Both the position numbers and the translations under genes were made by a program. The notes under the pieces are model-generated. The model was not told where the DNA came from and did not search any database. It worked only from the letters and a program-made list of their open reading frames with translations. Positions 42,935 through 51,168 of a stretch of 64,000 nucleotides of DNA are shown in pieces. Position 1 is the first letter of the stretch. Every line of letters begins with the position of its first letter. Source of the DNA: Microlunatus parietis (GTDB lineage: Bacteria; Actinomycetota; Actinomycetes; Propionibacteriales; Propionibacteriaceae); the NCBI RefSeq assembly GCF_013407955.1, contig NZ_JACCBU010000001.1, positions 4,774,001 through 4,838,000 of the forward strand. The letters run 5' to 3'.

Positions 42935-43762
42935 TCACCGGTTGATGCCGGTCAGCGTGATGCCCTGGATGAACTGCCGCTGGGCGATCAGGTAGACGAT
43001 GATCACCGGCAGGACGGCGATCGTGGCGCCCGCCATCAGCAGGGTGATCTGGCTGAAGTATTCGTTCTGGAACTGGGCCAGGGCCACCGGCAGGGTCTGC
43101 AGCTCGCGCGAGTTGATGTAGATCAACGGGCCGAACAGGTCGTTCCAGGAATCCAGGAACGTGAAGATCGCGATCGCGCCGAGGGCCGGCTTGGTCTCGG
43201 GCAGCAGGATCCGCCAGAACACGGTGAACGAGCCGGCGCCGTCGACCCGGGCCGCGTCTTCCAACTCCTGCGGCAGGCTGAGGAAGTACTGCCGCATCAG
43301 GAACGTCGCGAACACCGGCGTGAAGACCCGCGGCACCCACAACGGCAGCTGGGTGTCCACCCAGCCGATCTCCTGGAAGATGATGTACTGCGGGATCAGG
43401 TACGCGATCCCGGGGATCATCGCCGTCGCCAGCAGGCCGATGAAGAGCAGATCCCGGCCGGGGAAGCGGAGCCGGCCGAACGCGAACCCGGCCAGCGCGG
43501 ACACGGCCAGCACGCCGACGACGTTGATCACCGCCAGCTGCACGCTGTTGAAGAAGAACTGCGGGATCACCTCCAGCACGGCCGCGTAGTTGTCCCACTG
43601 CGGATCGGCCGGGAACAGCGTCGGCGGCGTGCTGAGCACCTGGCCCTCCTCCTTCAGGGAGGCGCCGATCATCCAGAGCAGCGGCAGCGCGAACGCGAGC
43701 GCGCAGATGATCATGAAGATGTAGAGCAGGACGTTCAGGGTGTGCTGGCTGACTCTTCTCAT
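42935..43762 (-). CDS. Sugar ABC-transporter permease, MalG type
   Basis: 275-residue six-helix permease (MRRVSQHTLNVLLYIFMIIC start). The EAA loop is LEDAARVDGAGSFTVFWRIL at about residue 180, followed by SWNDLFGPLIYINSRELQTL. Its start overlaps the stop of the preceding permease by 4 nt (43759-43762). Last gene of a four-gene operon (enzyme B, binding protein, two permeases). No ATPase follows. Confidence 0.95.
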   Translation of the reverse strand: MRRVSQHTLNVLLYIFMIICALAFALPLLWMIGASLKEEGQVLSTPPTLFPADPQWDNYAAVLEVIPQFFFNSVQLAVINVVGVLAVSALAGFAFGRLRFPGRDLLFIGLLATAMIPGIAYLIPQYIIFQEIGWVDTQLPLWVPRVFTPVFATFLMRQYFLSLPQELEDAARVDGAGSFTVFWRILLPETKPALGAIAIFTFLDSWNDLFGPLIYINSRELQTLPVALAQFQNEYFSQITLLMAGATIAVLPVIIVYLIAQRQFIQGITLTGINR

Positions 43763-44706
43763 CCGTAGAACACCCACCTCTTCTGCAGTTTCCATTGCAG
43801 GTACGTGATCACGCCGAGAATCACGAACAGCACCCAGGCCATCGCCGCCGCGTAGCCGAACCGGCCGAACGAGAACGCGACCTGATAGAGGTAGTAGATG
43901 TAGACGCTGGTGCTGTGGCCCGGGCCGCCGGACGTCATGATGTAGATGACGCCGAACACCTGGAACGACGTGATGAACTGGGTGATCAGCACGAAGAAGA
44001 CGCTCGGCGTCATCAGCGGGATGGTGATCTTGAACAGCTGCTGCCGCGTGCTCGCCCCGTCGATGCTGGCGGACTCGTACAGGTCGGCCGGGATGCCCTG
44101 CAGGCCGGCCAGGAAGATCACCATCGGGTAGCCGGTGCCCTGCCAGACCGAGACGATGATCACCGACAGCAGGGCCAGCCGGGAGTCGGCCAGCCAGGCC
44201 GGGCCCTGGATCCCGACGGTGCCGAGCAGCCCGTTCAGGGCGCCGCCGTCGGGCTTGAAGATCCAGTACCAGATGTAGCCGATCGCCACCACGTTGGTGA
44301 TGAACGGGGCGAAGTAGGCGGCCCGGAACACCGGAATGCCGGGCACCCGCCGGTTGCACAGCAGGGCGAGCAGGAACGCCAGCACGGTGGTCGCCGGGAT
44401 CGCGCCGAACGTGAACAACAGCGTGTTGCGCAGCGTCTCCAGATACAGCGGGTCGTTGGTGAACATCTCCTGGAAGTTCCGCAACCCGATGAAGCGCGGT
44501 GCGCTGAGCGCGTTCCAGTCGGCCAGCGACAGGTACATCGAGACCATGATCGGGATCAGCTGGAACGCGACGATGCCCAAGATCACCGGGGCGATGTAGA
44601 GCAGCCCCTCGTAGCGCAGCCAGCGGCTCCCGGCCCGTCGTCGCCGGGCGGGTGCGGGTGCCGGCGTGCCGGGCGGGTGCACCCGCGCGCCGTTCAGGGT
44701 TGCCAT
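43759..44706 (-). CDS. Sugar ABC-transporter permease, MalF type
   Basis: 315 residues. A basic Pro-rich cytoplasmic N-terminus (PAPAPARRRRAGSRW) is followed by six helices from YEGLLYIAPVILGIVAFQLI. The EAA-loop equivalent reads LYESASIDGASTRQQLFKIT at about residue 210. The periplasmic/TM6 motif FGVIYIMTSGGPGHSTSVYI is typical of the family. It starts 14 nt after the binding-protein stop. Confidence 0.95.
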   Translation of the reverse strand: MATLNGARVHPPGTPAPAPARRRRAGSRWLRYEGLLYIAPVILGIVAFQLIPIMVSMYLSLADWNALSAPRFIGLRNFQEMFTNDPLYLETLRNTLLFTFGAIPATTVLAFLLALLCNRRVPGIPVFRAAYFAPFITNVVAIGYIWYWIFKPDGGALNGLLGTVGIQGPAWLADSRLALLSVIIVSVWQGTGYPMVIFLAGLQGIPADLYESASIDGASTRQQLFKITIPLMTPSVFFVLITQFITSFQVFGVIYIMTSGGPGHSTSVYIYYLYQVAFSFGRFGYAAAMAWVLFVILGVITYLQWKLQKRWVFYG

Positions 44707-44720
44707 GGCGGCCGGTCCGG

Positions 44721-46004
44721 CTAGCCCTGCTGGGCCAGGGATTCGTCGACCCGGGCCTTGGTTCCGGCGAGCACGTCGGCCGCCTTGGCGTTGCAGTTGT
44801 AGACCTCGTCCAGCAGCGGCCGGTAGATCTGCCGGGCGCCCAGGGTGTTCGAGGTCTGGTTCGGCAGCGTCGAGTGATCAACGGCCTCGACGAAGAGGTT
44901 CACGTGCGCCGGCGGCTCGGCGAGCTTGGCCAGCGGCCGGTCGTCCATCGAGAGCCACATGTTGCCCTCGACGAAGAACGTGCCGCCCTCCTCGCTGGTG
45001 AGGAACTTCAGCAGTTCCCAGGCGGCGTCGGGATTCTCCGCCTTGGCCGGGATCGCGTACGTGACGACGCTGGACTCGGTGCGCTGGTCCTTCGGGCCGG
45101 CCGGCGGCGGCGCGACGTCGAAGGTGAAGTCCTTCACGTTCTGCAGCAGGTACGGCAGCGTACTGAACTGGCTGTAGAACATCGCCAGCTTGCCCTGGGT
45201 GAACAGTTGCAGGTCGGCGTTCGTACTCTGCAGATCACCCCAGGCCGGCTGCACCTTCTCGGTGCAGGTCAGGTCGGTCGCCCACTGCAGCGCCTCGGCC
45301 GCGGCCGGCTCGGACAGCGTGAAGCTCTTGCCGTCGGCGGAGAAGATGCCGGTCGGGCTGCCGTTGTTGATCGCCCAGGTCTGCTCGTAGCCGGTGTCCA
45401 GATAGACCAGCGCGCCGAACCGTTCGCCGGGCACGGTGAGCGCCTTCGCCGTGGTCAGGAAGTCGTCCCAGGTCCAGCCGTCCGAGCTCCACTCGGTGGG
45501 CGGCAGGTCGACGCCGGCCTCCCGGAACAGGTCGACGTTGTAGTAGAACAGTCGCGGCGAGTGGGCGATCACCCAGGCCGTGTGCCGGCCGTCGGCCTGG
45601 ACCGGGAAGTTGTAAAGATCATCGGGGAAGTGCGAGGTGTCCAGCTTGTCCCGTTCGATGAACGGCTTGAGGTCCAGCAGGGCCCCGGTGCCGGACATCC
45701 CGCGCACGTAGTCGTCGTTGATCTTGATCAGGTCCGGCGGCTTGCCACCGGACAGCACGGTGCGGAACTTGGTGTCGTAGTCGGACGGCACCGGCTGCAC
45801 CTCGACCGAGATGCCGCTGGCCTGCTGGAAGGCTTCGACCGCCTTGCCGAACGGGTCGTCCTTGATGTCGGAGTCGTTGAGGAACGTCATCGCCTTCGAC
45901 CCGCCACCGCCGCCCCCGGGACTGCTGCAGCCCGCGAGCGCGGCGGCCGCGACACCGCCCGCGCCGAGGAGGGTCCGGCGACTGATCCGCGTCATTGCGT
46001 TCAT
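44721..46004 (-). CDS. Carbohydrate-binding lipoprotein of ABC importer
   Basis: 427-residue extracellular binding protein, family 1. The N-terminal twin-arginine motif SRRTLLGAGG and lipobox LAGC (Cys26) mark a Tat-exported lipoprotein; a Gly-rich linker (SSPGGGGGGSK) follows. Typical two-lobe segments include AVEAFQQASGISVEVQPVPS, PPDLIKINDDYVRGMSGTGA and AAWELLKFLTSEEGGTFFVE. AAGGA lies 6 nt before the ATG. It is 17 nt downstream of enzyme B. The ligand is unknown; the adjoining enzymes suggest a glycoside or oligosaccharide. Confidence 0.94.
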   Translation of the reverse strand: MNAMTRISRRTLLGAGGVAAAALAGCSSPGGGGGGSKAMTFLNDSDIKDDPFGKAVEAFQQASGISVEVQPVPSDYDTKFRTVLSGGKPPDLIKINDDYVRGMSGTGALLDLKPFIERDKLDTSHFPDDLYNFPVQADGRHTAWVIAHSPRLFYYNVDLFREAGVDLPPTEWSSDGWTWDDFLTTAKALTVPGERFGALVYLDTGYEQTWAINNGSPTGIFSADGKSFTLSEPAAAEALQWATDLTCTEKVQPAWGDLQSTNADLQLFTQGKLAMFYSQFSTLPYLLQNVKDFTFDVAPPPAGPKDQRTESSVVTYAIPAKAENPDAAWELLKFLTSEEGGTFFVEGNMWLSMDDRPLAKLAEPPAHVNLFVEAVDHSTLPNQTSNTLGARQIYRPLLDEVYNCNAKAADVLAGTKARVDESLAQQG

Positions 46005-46021
46005 GGGAGGTCCTTACTGGT

Positions 46022-47431
46022 TCAGGTCAGTTGGCGCACGGCATCGCCGGCGCCGGAGAGGTTTTCCAGCCGCATCTCGGAGTACTTGCGGCTCAGCACG
46101 ACCCCGTCGGCACCGCCGGCGAAGGCCGCGAGCACGGCGTCCCGAACGCCCTCCCGGGTGCACCGGGTGAGCTCCCCAGCGCCGGTGTCCGAGCCGTTGC
46201 CGACCGGGATGTCAACGTCGATGCCGGGTAGCACCTTGCAGCCGTGCCGGACGCCGGCGACGGCCCGGGCGGTCTCGCGGCGTACGTACTCGGCGGTGAA
46301 CCCGGTGCTCGGCAGTTTGTCGTAATCGCCTTCGTCCAGGCCGAGCAGGCGCAGCATCACTGGATAGACCTGCTCCGGTTCGGCATCGGCGAACAGACTG
46401 GTGCAGATTCCGGCGATCCAGGTGTGGAACCGCGGCCCGGCGCAGTTGTTGTATTCCACCACCTTGAGGAAGTCGGACAGCTCGCTCAGCTCGGCGTAGT
46501 CCTGGTCGGCCCGGTAGAACGGGCTGAACGAGATCTCGTGATAGACGTGCCAGCCGACCTGGACCGAGGACCGGCAGGCCTTGGCGACGCCGTAGATGTC
46601 GCGATAGAGCTGGCGCTGGCTCTGCGTCCACAACGTCTGCCAGGCCAGGATTTCCGGGTACGTCAGCAGGGTGCGCCAGAACGTGACGAACGCACCGTCG
46701 GCCTGCCGCTCGCCGGAGTTGATCTTGTGGTTCCACTCCAGCAGCGCCCGGTAGCCGGCCTGGGCCCGGGCCGGGTCGATGCCGCGCTCCCGACCAAGAT
46801 CACGACAGTGCCGGCAGAAGCAGCTGACCAGCTCGGTCGGCGTGGTCCGCTGCAGCAGCAGGTTCAGCGGGCCGGGCCGTTCCGAGCACCAGGCGAGACC
46901 GTCGATCGGGTAGCTCTTGACGTAGTCCTCGACGATGCTCAGGTGCCAGTTCCGGTAGTCCGGGTTGTTGAAGCACGGCCGCTCGGTCGGCCGACCCCAG
47001 ACGTCGACCTCCAGGCACTGCGGGAAGTTCGGGTAGTCCCGCAACGCCTGCGCGTACGAGCTCTCCTCCATCCAGGCGTAGCTCGCCATCCCACGCGACT
47101 GGGCCTCCGGCAGCACGTCGTCGAACAGGTCGCCGTCGTAGTCCGGCGCCCGGCCGGAGGCGCCCAGAATCGTGTTCCGGTAGAACTCCGGATGGATGGT
47201 GGCGTAGTTGCCGCCGACCCAGTCGTGGTCGTACTCCTGCGGACCATGATCGGGAAGCGGATGGCCGGGCAGCTGCCGGCCGCCGGTGCCGCGGGTCCAG
47301 GTCGGTGTCGCGAGGAACAGTGCGTTCACCGCGCCGCGCTCCTGCAGGATGTCGAGCACGGGCTTCACCCCCTCGTCGGCGAACGAGGCGGCGCCGATCT
47401 GGAGGGCGACGAGGGGATCCGGTGAGGTCAT
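46022..47431 (-). CDS. Hypothetical glycoside-hydrolase-like protein (B)
   Basis: 469 residues, cytoplasmic, a TIM-barrel-like protein without the trimerisation-type domain of enzymes A and C. Recognisable segments are VLDILQERGAVNALFLATPT, GMASYAWMEESS, SYPIDGLAWCSERPGPLNLL and QVGWHVYHEISFSPFYRADQ. The C-x-C-x-x-C cluster occurs at Cys204/206/209 (SCFCRHC), after the strand carrying PIDG, as in A and C. The ATG at 47431 is chosen because GGGAG lies 7 nt upstream; an upstream in-frame ATG at 47491 has no ribosome site. First gene of the importer operon and divergent from enzyme C. Reaction unknown. Confidence 0.7.
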   Translation of the reverse strand: MTSPDPLVALQIGAASFADEGVKPVLDILQERGAVNALFLATPTWTRGTGGRQLPGHPLPDHGPQEYDHDWVGGNYATIHPEFYRNTILGASGRAPDYDGDLFDDVLPEAQSRGMASYAWMEESSYAQALRDYPNFPQCLEVDVWGRPTERPCFNNPDYRNWHLSIVEDYVKSYPIDGLAWCSERPGPLNLLLQRTTPTELVSCFCRHCRDLGRERGIDPARAQAGYRALLEWNHKINSGERQADGAFVTFWRTLLTYPEILAWQTLWTQSQRQLYRDIYGVAKACRSSVQVGWHVYHEISFSPFYRADQDYAELSELSDFLKVVEYNNCAGPRFHTWIAGICTSLFADAEPEQVYPVMLRLLGLDEGDYDKLPSTGFTAEYVRRETARAVAGVRHGCKVLPGIDVDIPVGNGSDTGAGELTRCTREGVRDAVLAAFAGGADGVVLSRKYSEMRLENLSGAGDAVRQLT

Positions 47432-47537
47432 TTCCTTGCTCCCGTTCTCGGAGGCGCTGTGGCGAGGAGTTCCGACATGCGCTGCGCTCATTCCGATAAC
47501 CGGAAGTCTGCCCCTTCTCGATTTTGCATGTCAAGCA

Positions 47538-47566
47538 TTCTGGTCTGACAAGAACGCTGTTAGGGT
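47538..47566. promoter_or_regulatory. GntR operator-like site, copy 2, with promoter
   Basis: TTCTGGTCTGACAAGAA at 47538-47554 matches the copy at 42230-42246 in 15 of 17 positions. TAGGGT at 47561-47566 is a plausible -10 for enzyme C. The hexamer 17 nt before it, TTCTGG, is the left arm of the site, so bound regulator would block the -35. On the minus strand a TTGACA (47534-47529) lies next to it and could serve the importer operon. Confidence 0.7.
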
Positions 47567-47596
47567 ACGAGGCACGTACCGAAGCGGGAGATCACG

Positions 47597-49615
47597 ATGA
47601 CCGGTGACTCCGGGCCACGGGCCCGATGGTGGGAACGCCCGTTCGAGATGCTGCAGACCAACCTGCGCGAGATCGATGCCGGCCTCGACGTCGCTGCCAA
47701 CCTCGACGCGATCGCCGATCACGGCGCCGACACCTGGTTGATCAACACCGGCGGCATCCTGGCCAACTACCCGACCGACCTGCCGTTCCACACCCGGAAT
47801 CCCTACCTGGGTGAGCGTCCCAGCGGCGACCTGATCGGCGACGCGGTCGCGGCGGCGCACCAGCGCGGAATGCGGTTGATGTCGCGGATGGACTTCTCCA
47901 AGATCGCGCAGCCGATCGCCGATGATCATCCGGACTGGTGCTTCCGGTCCCGGGCCCGCGAGCGGCAGCAGGTCGAGGGGCTGGTCAGCGTCTGCCCGTG
48001 CGGCGAGTACTACCAGCAGCGGACGTTCGACATCCTGGACGAGATCCTGGACCGGTATCCGGTGGACGGGTTCTTCTTCAACTGGTTCGGCTTCAGCGAG
48101 GTGGACTATCACGGGGTCCGGCACGGCGTCTGTCACTGCAACGCCTGCCGGAGCCGGTTCGCCGACGAGGAGGGCGGCGCCGACCTGCCGGCCGGGCCGG
48201 AGTCGCCGGACTTCGCCCGCTGGCGGGCCTTCTGCCGCCGGGTGCTGGACGACCTGACCGGCCGGATCCGTGATCATCTCGCGGCCCGCCGGCCGGACGC
48301 GCCGCTGATCCTCGGCTCCCGGTCCGACATCGTCTTCCACGAGGCGAACAACAAGATCGGCCGCGAGCTCTGGCCGTCGGCGACCGCGGAGGCGGTGAGC
48401 GCGGCGAAGACGGTCCGGCCGGACAAGCCGGTGCTGGTCAACTCCACGCTGTTCGTCGACATGCCGTACCGGATGGCCGCGGAGGATCCGCACCACGTCG
48501 GCCAGTTCTTCGCCCAGGCGATCGCCCGGGGTGCCAACCCGTCCACGTACCTGATGGGTCCGGTGGGCGTGATCGACTACCCGGGCCTGGCCGCGGCCGC
48601 CACCGTCACCCGGTTCCACCGCGACCAGCGGGCGGTCTACGAGGGGCTGCGCCCGCTGGCGACGGTCGCCCTGGTCCGGCCCGACCAGCTGACCCAGCCG
48701 GAGTCGGCGCGGGACGAGTTCCGGGGGTGGTACGCGGCGCTGCAGGAGGGGCACGTCCCGTTCGACGTGCTGCCGGCCGAGCGGCTGGCCGAGGCCGACG
48801 CACTGGGCTCGCTGGACCGCTTCCGGGTCCTGGTGCTGCCCGACCTGGGTCCGCTGCCGGCCGACATGATCACCGCGCTCGACGCCTTCGCCGGCGCCGT
48901 TGTCGCGACCGGCTCCAGTGCCGTTGCCGACGACCAAGATCAACTCCGGCGAGCGCCCGGGCTGCGGGTGCGCGGACGGCACACCGGCTTCGCCGAGACG
49001 CGGTCCAGCTACGCGAGTGACGGCCGGCGCCTGCTGCCGATCTTCGGTGACCTGCTGAATCTGGAGCCGGCCGAGGACGCGGTCGTTCGCTGGCGGGTGT
49101 TGCCGCAGGCCTCGTTCGCCCCGCCGGAGAAGGCGTACGGTCACCAGGAGAGCCGGCTCGCCGCAGTGGTCGCGAATCAAGCCCGGGACGGCATCCGGGT
49201 CGCCTGGACGATCGGGCGGACCTACCGGGAGTTCGGCACCGGCAACCTGCGGTACCTGATGATCGAGATCGTGCGTGGGGTGGCGGGGCCGCAGCCGGTC
49301 GCCGACAGCGAACTGCCGGAACAGGTCGAGGTGATCATCGGCGGCAACGGCAGCCGCACGGTGGTGCACCTGATCAACCTCGGCGGCGCCCGCCGCCGGG
49401 GCTTCGGCGCACCGCTGCCGGTGACCGGCGGCAGGCTGCGGCTGCCCCTCGAGGCCGGGTCCGCGGCGACCTCGCTGACCACCGGCCGGGCGCTGACGAC
49501 GGTGCCCGAACCGGACGCGCTGGTGATCGAGTTGCCGGACCTGGAGCTCTTCGAGGTGATCGTGATCGACCCGGAATCGTCGAACGGAGCAGGAAAGGCA
49601 GGCCGTCATGGCTGA
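47597..49615 (+). CDS. GHL6-like hypothetical glycoside hydrolase (C)
   Basis: 672-residue cytoplasmic paralogue of enzyme A. Shared blocks are MLQTNLREIDAGLDVAANLD, WLINTGGILANYPTDLPFHT, GMRLMSRMDFSK and HPDWCFRS, then RYPVDGFFFNWFGFSEVDYH with the Cys179/181/184 cluster (VCHCNAC). A GAT-like/trimerisation region follows at about 350-480 (FRVLVLPDLGPLPADMITAL), then a beta-rich C-terminus. GGGAG precedes the ATG. It overlaps the dehydrogenase gene by 8 nt, so they are translationally coupled. Likely a glycosidase of unknown specificity acting on the imported compound. Confidence 0.75.
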   Translation: MTGDSGPRARWWERPFEMLQTNLREIDAGLDVAANLDAIADHGADTWLINTGGILANYPTDLPFHTRNPYLGERPSGDLIGDAVAAAHQRGMRLMSRMDFSKIAQPIADDHPDWCFRSRARERQQVEGLVSVCPCGEYYQQRTFDILDEILDRYPVDGFFFNWFGFSEVDYHGVRHGVCHCNACRSRFADEEGGADLPAGPESPDFARWRAFCRRVLDDLTGRIRDHLAARRPDAPLILGSRSDIVFHEANNKIGRELWPSATAEAVSAAKTVRPDKPVLVNSTLFVDMPYRMAAEDPHHVGQFFAQAIARGANPSTYLMGPVGVIDYPGLAAAATVTRFHRDQRAVYEGLRPLATVALVRPDQLTQPESARDEFRGWYAALQEGHVPFDVLPAERLAEADALGSLDRFRVLVLPDLGPLPADMITALDAFAGAVVATGSSAVADDQDQLRRAPGLRVRGRHTGFAETRSSYASDGRRLLPIFGDLLNLEPAEDAVVRWRVLPQASFAPPEKAYGHQESRLAAVVANQARDGIRVAWTIGRTYREFGTGNLRYLMIEIVRGVAGPQPVADSELPEQVEVIIGGNGSRTVVHLINLGGARRRGFGAPLPVTGGRLRLPLEAGSAATSLTTGRALTTVPEPDALVIELPDLELFEVIVIDPESSNGAGKAGRHG

Positions 49616-50489
49616 CAGAGTCGGTTTCGTCGGGCTCGGCATCATGGGCCGCGGAATGGCCGCGAACCTGGTCCGGGCCGGGACCGCGCTGACCGTCTAC
49701 AACCGGACCGCCGAACGCACGGCGCCGCTGGTCGAACTGGGTGCCGTCGCGGCGCGGACACCGCGGGCCGTCGCCCAGAACAGCGACGTGGTGATCATCT
49801 GCGTCAGCGACACCGCCGACGTCGAGCAGGTCCTGTTCGGCACCGACGGCGTGGCCGACGGGCTCGCGCCGGGCGGCCTGGTGATCGACACCAGCACGGT
49901 CAGCCCAACCGCCACCCGGCACTGGGCGGAGCGGCTGGCCGAGGGTGGCGTCGCGTTCGTCGACGCCCCGCTCACCGGTGGCAGCGAAGGGGCCGAGCAG
50001 GGCACGTTGTCGATCATGGTCGGCGGCGCGGACGCCGACGTCGAGCGGGCGCTCCCGTACCTGCAGCAGGTGGGCAGCACGATCACCCACGTCGGGCCGG
50101 TCGGGCACGGTCAGGTGACCAAGCTGGCCAACCAGATCCTGGTCGTCTCCAACATGCTCGGCGTGGCCGAGGCACTGATGTTCGCCCGGGCCAGCGGCCT
50201 CGACCTGGCCAAGGTGATCACCGCCGTCGAGGGTGGTGCCGGCGGCTCCTGGATGCTGTCCAAGCGGGCGCCCCAGGTGATCGACGACGACTGGCGGCCC
50301 GGCTTCCGGGTGGACCTGCAGCAGAAGGACCTCCGGCTGGTGCTCGAGGCGGCCGGGGAGCTCCGGGTGCCGATGCTCGCGACCAGCCTGATCTCGCAGC
50401 TCTACCAGCCGCTGCTCCGGGACGGCCGGGACGGCGACGGCAACCACGCGCTGGCCGAGACGGTGGCCCGGCTGGCCGGTCAGCGCTGA
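49608..50489 (+). CDS. Beta-hydroxyacid dehydrogenase, GarR/MmsB type
   Basis: 293-residue NAD(P)-dependent enzyme of the 3-hydroxyisobutyrate/tartronate-semialdehyde reductase family. The Rossmann motif is VGFVGLGIMGRGMAANL at the N-terminus, the substrate-binding motif is DAPLTGGSEGAEQGTLSIMV, and the catalytic Lys is in GHGQVTKLANQ near residue 170. Coupled to enzyme C, it probably oxidises or reduces a sugar-acid product of the pathway. The 3' end overlaps the convergent TetR gene by 10 nt. Confidence 0.92.
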   Translation: MADRVGFVGLGIMGRGMAANLVRAGTALTVYNRTAERTAPLVELGAVAARTPRAVAQNSDVVIICVSDTADVEQVLFGTDGVADGLAPGGLVIDTSTVSPTATRHWAERLAEGGVAFVDAPLTGGSEGAEQGTLSIMVGGADADVERALPYLQQVGSTITHVGPVGHGQVTKLANQILVVSNMLGVAEALMFARASGLDLAKVITAVEGGAGGSWMLSKRAPQVIDDDWRPGFRVDLQQKDLRLVLEAAGELRVPMLATSLISQLYQPLLRDGRDGDGNHALAETVARLAGQR

Positions 50490-51070
50490 CCGAGGAGACT
50501 GATCGCGTTCTCGACGGACGTCCGGATGTCCTCCGTGCTGTGCCCCGCCCGGGAACGGAGCCGCCAGCCGAGGATGAGGGTGAACAGGAGGTCGGTGAGC
50601 GCGGCCGGATCCGTACCGGCCGGGAGTTCTCCGCTGTCGCGCATCCGGGTCAGGATGTCGGCTAGACCGGTGCGGGTGAGCTCGAAGGACCCCTCGGCGC
50701 GCCGGGAGACCTCCGGGTCGGTGGCGCCCAGTTCTGCGGCGGTGTTGACGACGAAACAACCGACCGGCTCGGCCGCTCGGTCGTCGCCTCCCAGGGCGAC
50801 GGCGGTGACGGTTTCGACGAGTGCGGCCAGGGTCGGGGCGGCGTCGCGGAACCGTTGACACCCGTCGGTGCTCTCGGTCGCGCGGTAGTGGTCGAGGGCG
50901 CGCAGGAAGAGCCGGTGCTTGTCGCCGAACGTGCGATAGAGGCTGCTCGGGTTGAGTTCCAGCTCCTCGCCCAGATCGCGGGTGCTGGTGGCGTGGTAGC
51001 CCTTGCGCCAGAACACCTCGGTGGCCCGGCGGACAGCCGTGTCCTCGTCGAAGCCGCGCGGCCTGGCCAT
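50480..51070 (-). CDS. TetR-family transcriptional repressor
   Basis: 196 residues. The HTH is at 1-50 (RATEVFWRKGYHATSTRDLG, ELNPSSLYRTFGDKHRLF), and the C-terminal part is of the TetR_C type seen in YxaF/LmrA-like regulators (EPVGCFVVNTAAELGATDPE). GAGAGGA precedes the ATG. Divergent from an MFS gene across 98 nt holding two similar palindromes, so it should repress both itself and that exporter. The exporter gene is broken, leaving the regulator without a functional neighbour. Confidence 0.92.
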   Translation of the reverse strand: MARPRGFDEDTAVRRATEVFWRKGYHATSTRDLGEELELNPSSLYRTFGDKHRLFLRALDHYRATESTDGCQRFRDAAPTLAALVETVTAVALGGDDRAAEPVGCFVVNTAAELGATDPEVSRRAEGSFELTRTGLADILTRMRDSGELPAGTDPAALTDLLFTLILGWRLRSRAGHSTEDIRTSVENAISLLGQR

Positions 51071-51090
51071 GTCGATCCTCTCGCCCTAGT

Positions 51091-51110
51091 TGTGGAGCGG
51101 TCGCTTCCAA
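51091..51110. promoter_or_regulatory. Degenerate TetR operator, proximal copy
   Basis: GGAGCGGTCGCTTCCAA within 51091-51110 matches the distal palindrome at 51124-51147 in about 14 of 19 aligned positions but is less symmetrical. It lies just upstream of the TetR start. Confidence 0.45.
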
Positions 51111-51123
51111 TGCTAGCGTCCTC

Positions 51124-51147
51124 ATTTGGGAGCGATCGTTCCCAAAT
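51124..51147. promoter_or_regulatory. TetR operator palindrome, distal copy
   Basis: ATTTGGGA and TCCCAAAT arms around GCGATCGT give a 24-nt dyad with a single mismatched pair. It lies between the divergent TetR and MFS genes, 21 nt before the MFS ATG, and fits a TetR-type operator. Confidence 0.7.
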
Positions 51148-51168
51148 AGGTGTCGGGAGGAGTTCGGG

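Noticed and set aside
47531..49645. Long open frame antisense to enzyme C (over 700 codons)
   Set aside because: A frame shadow typical of high-GC coding DNA; no recognisable domain and no start signals. The plus-strand frame matches family motifs.
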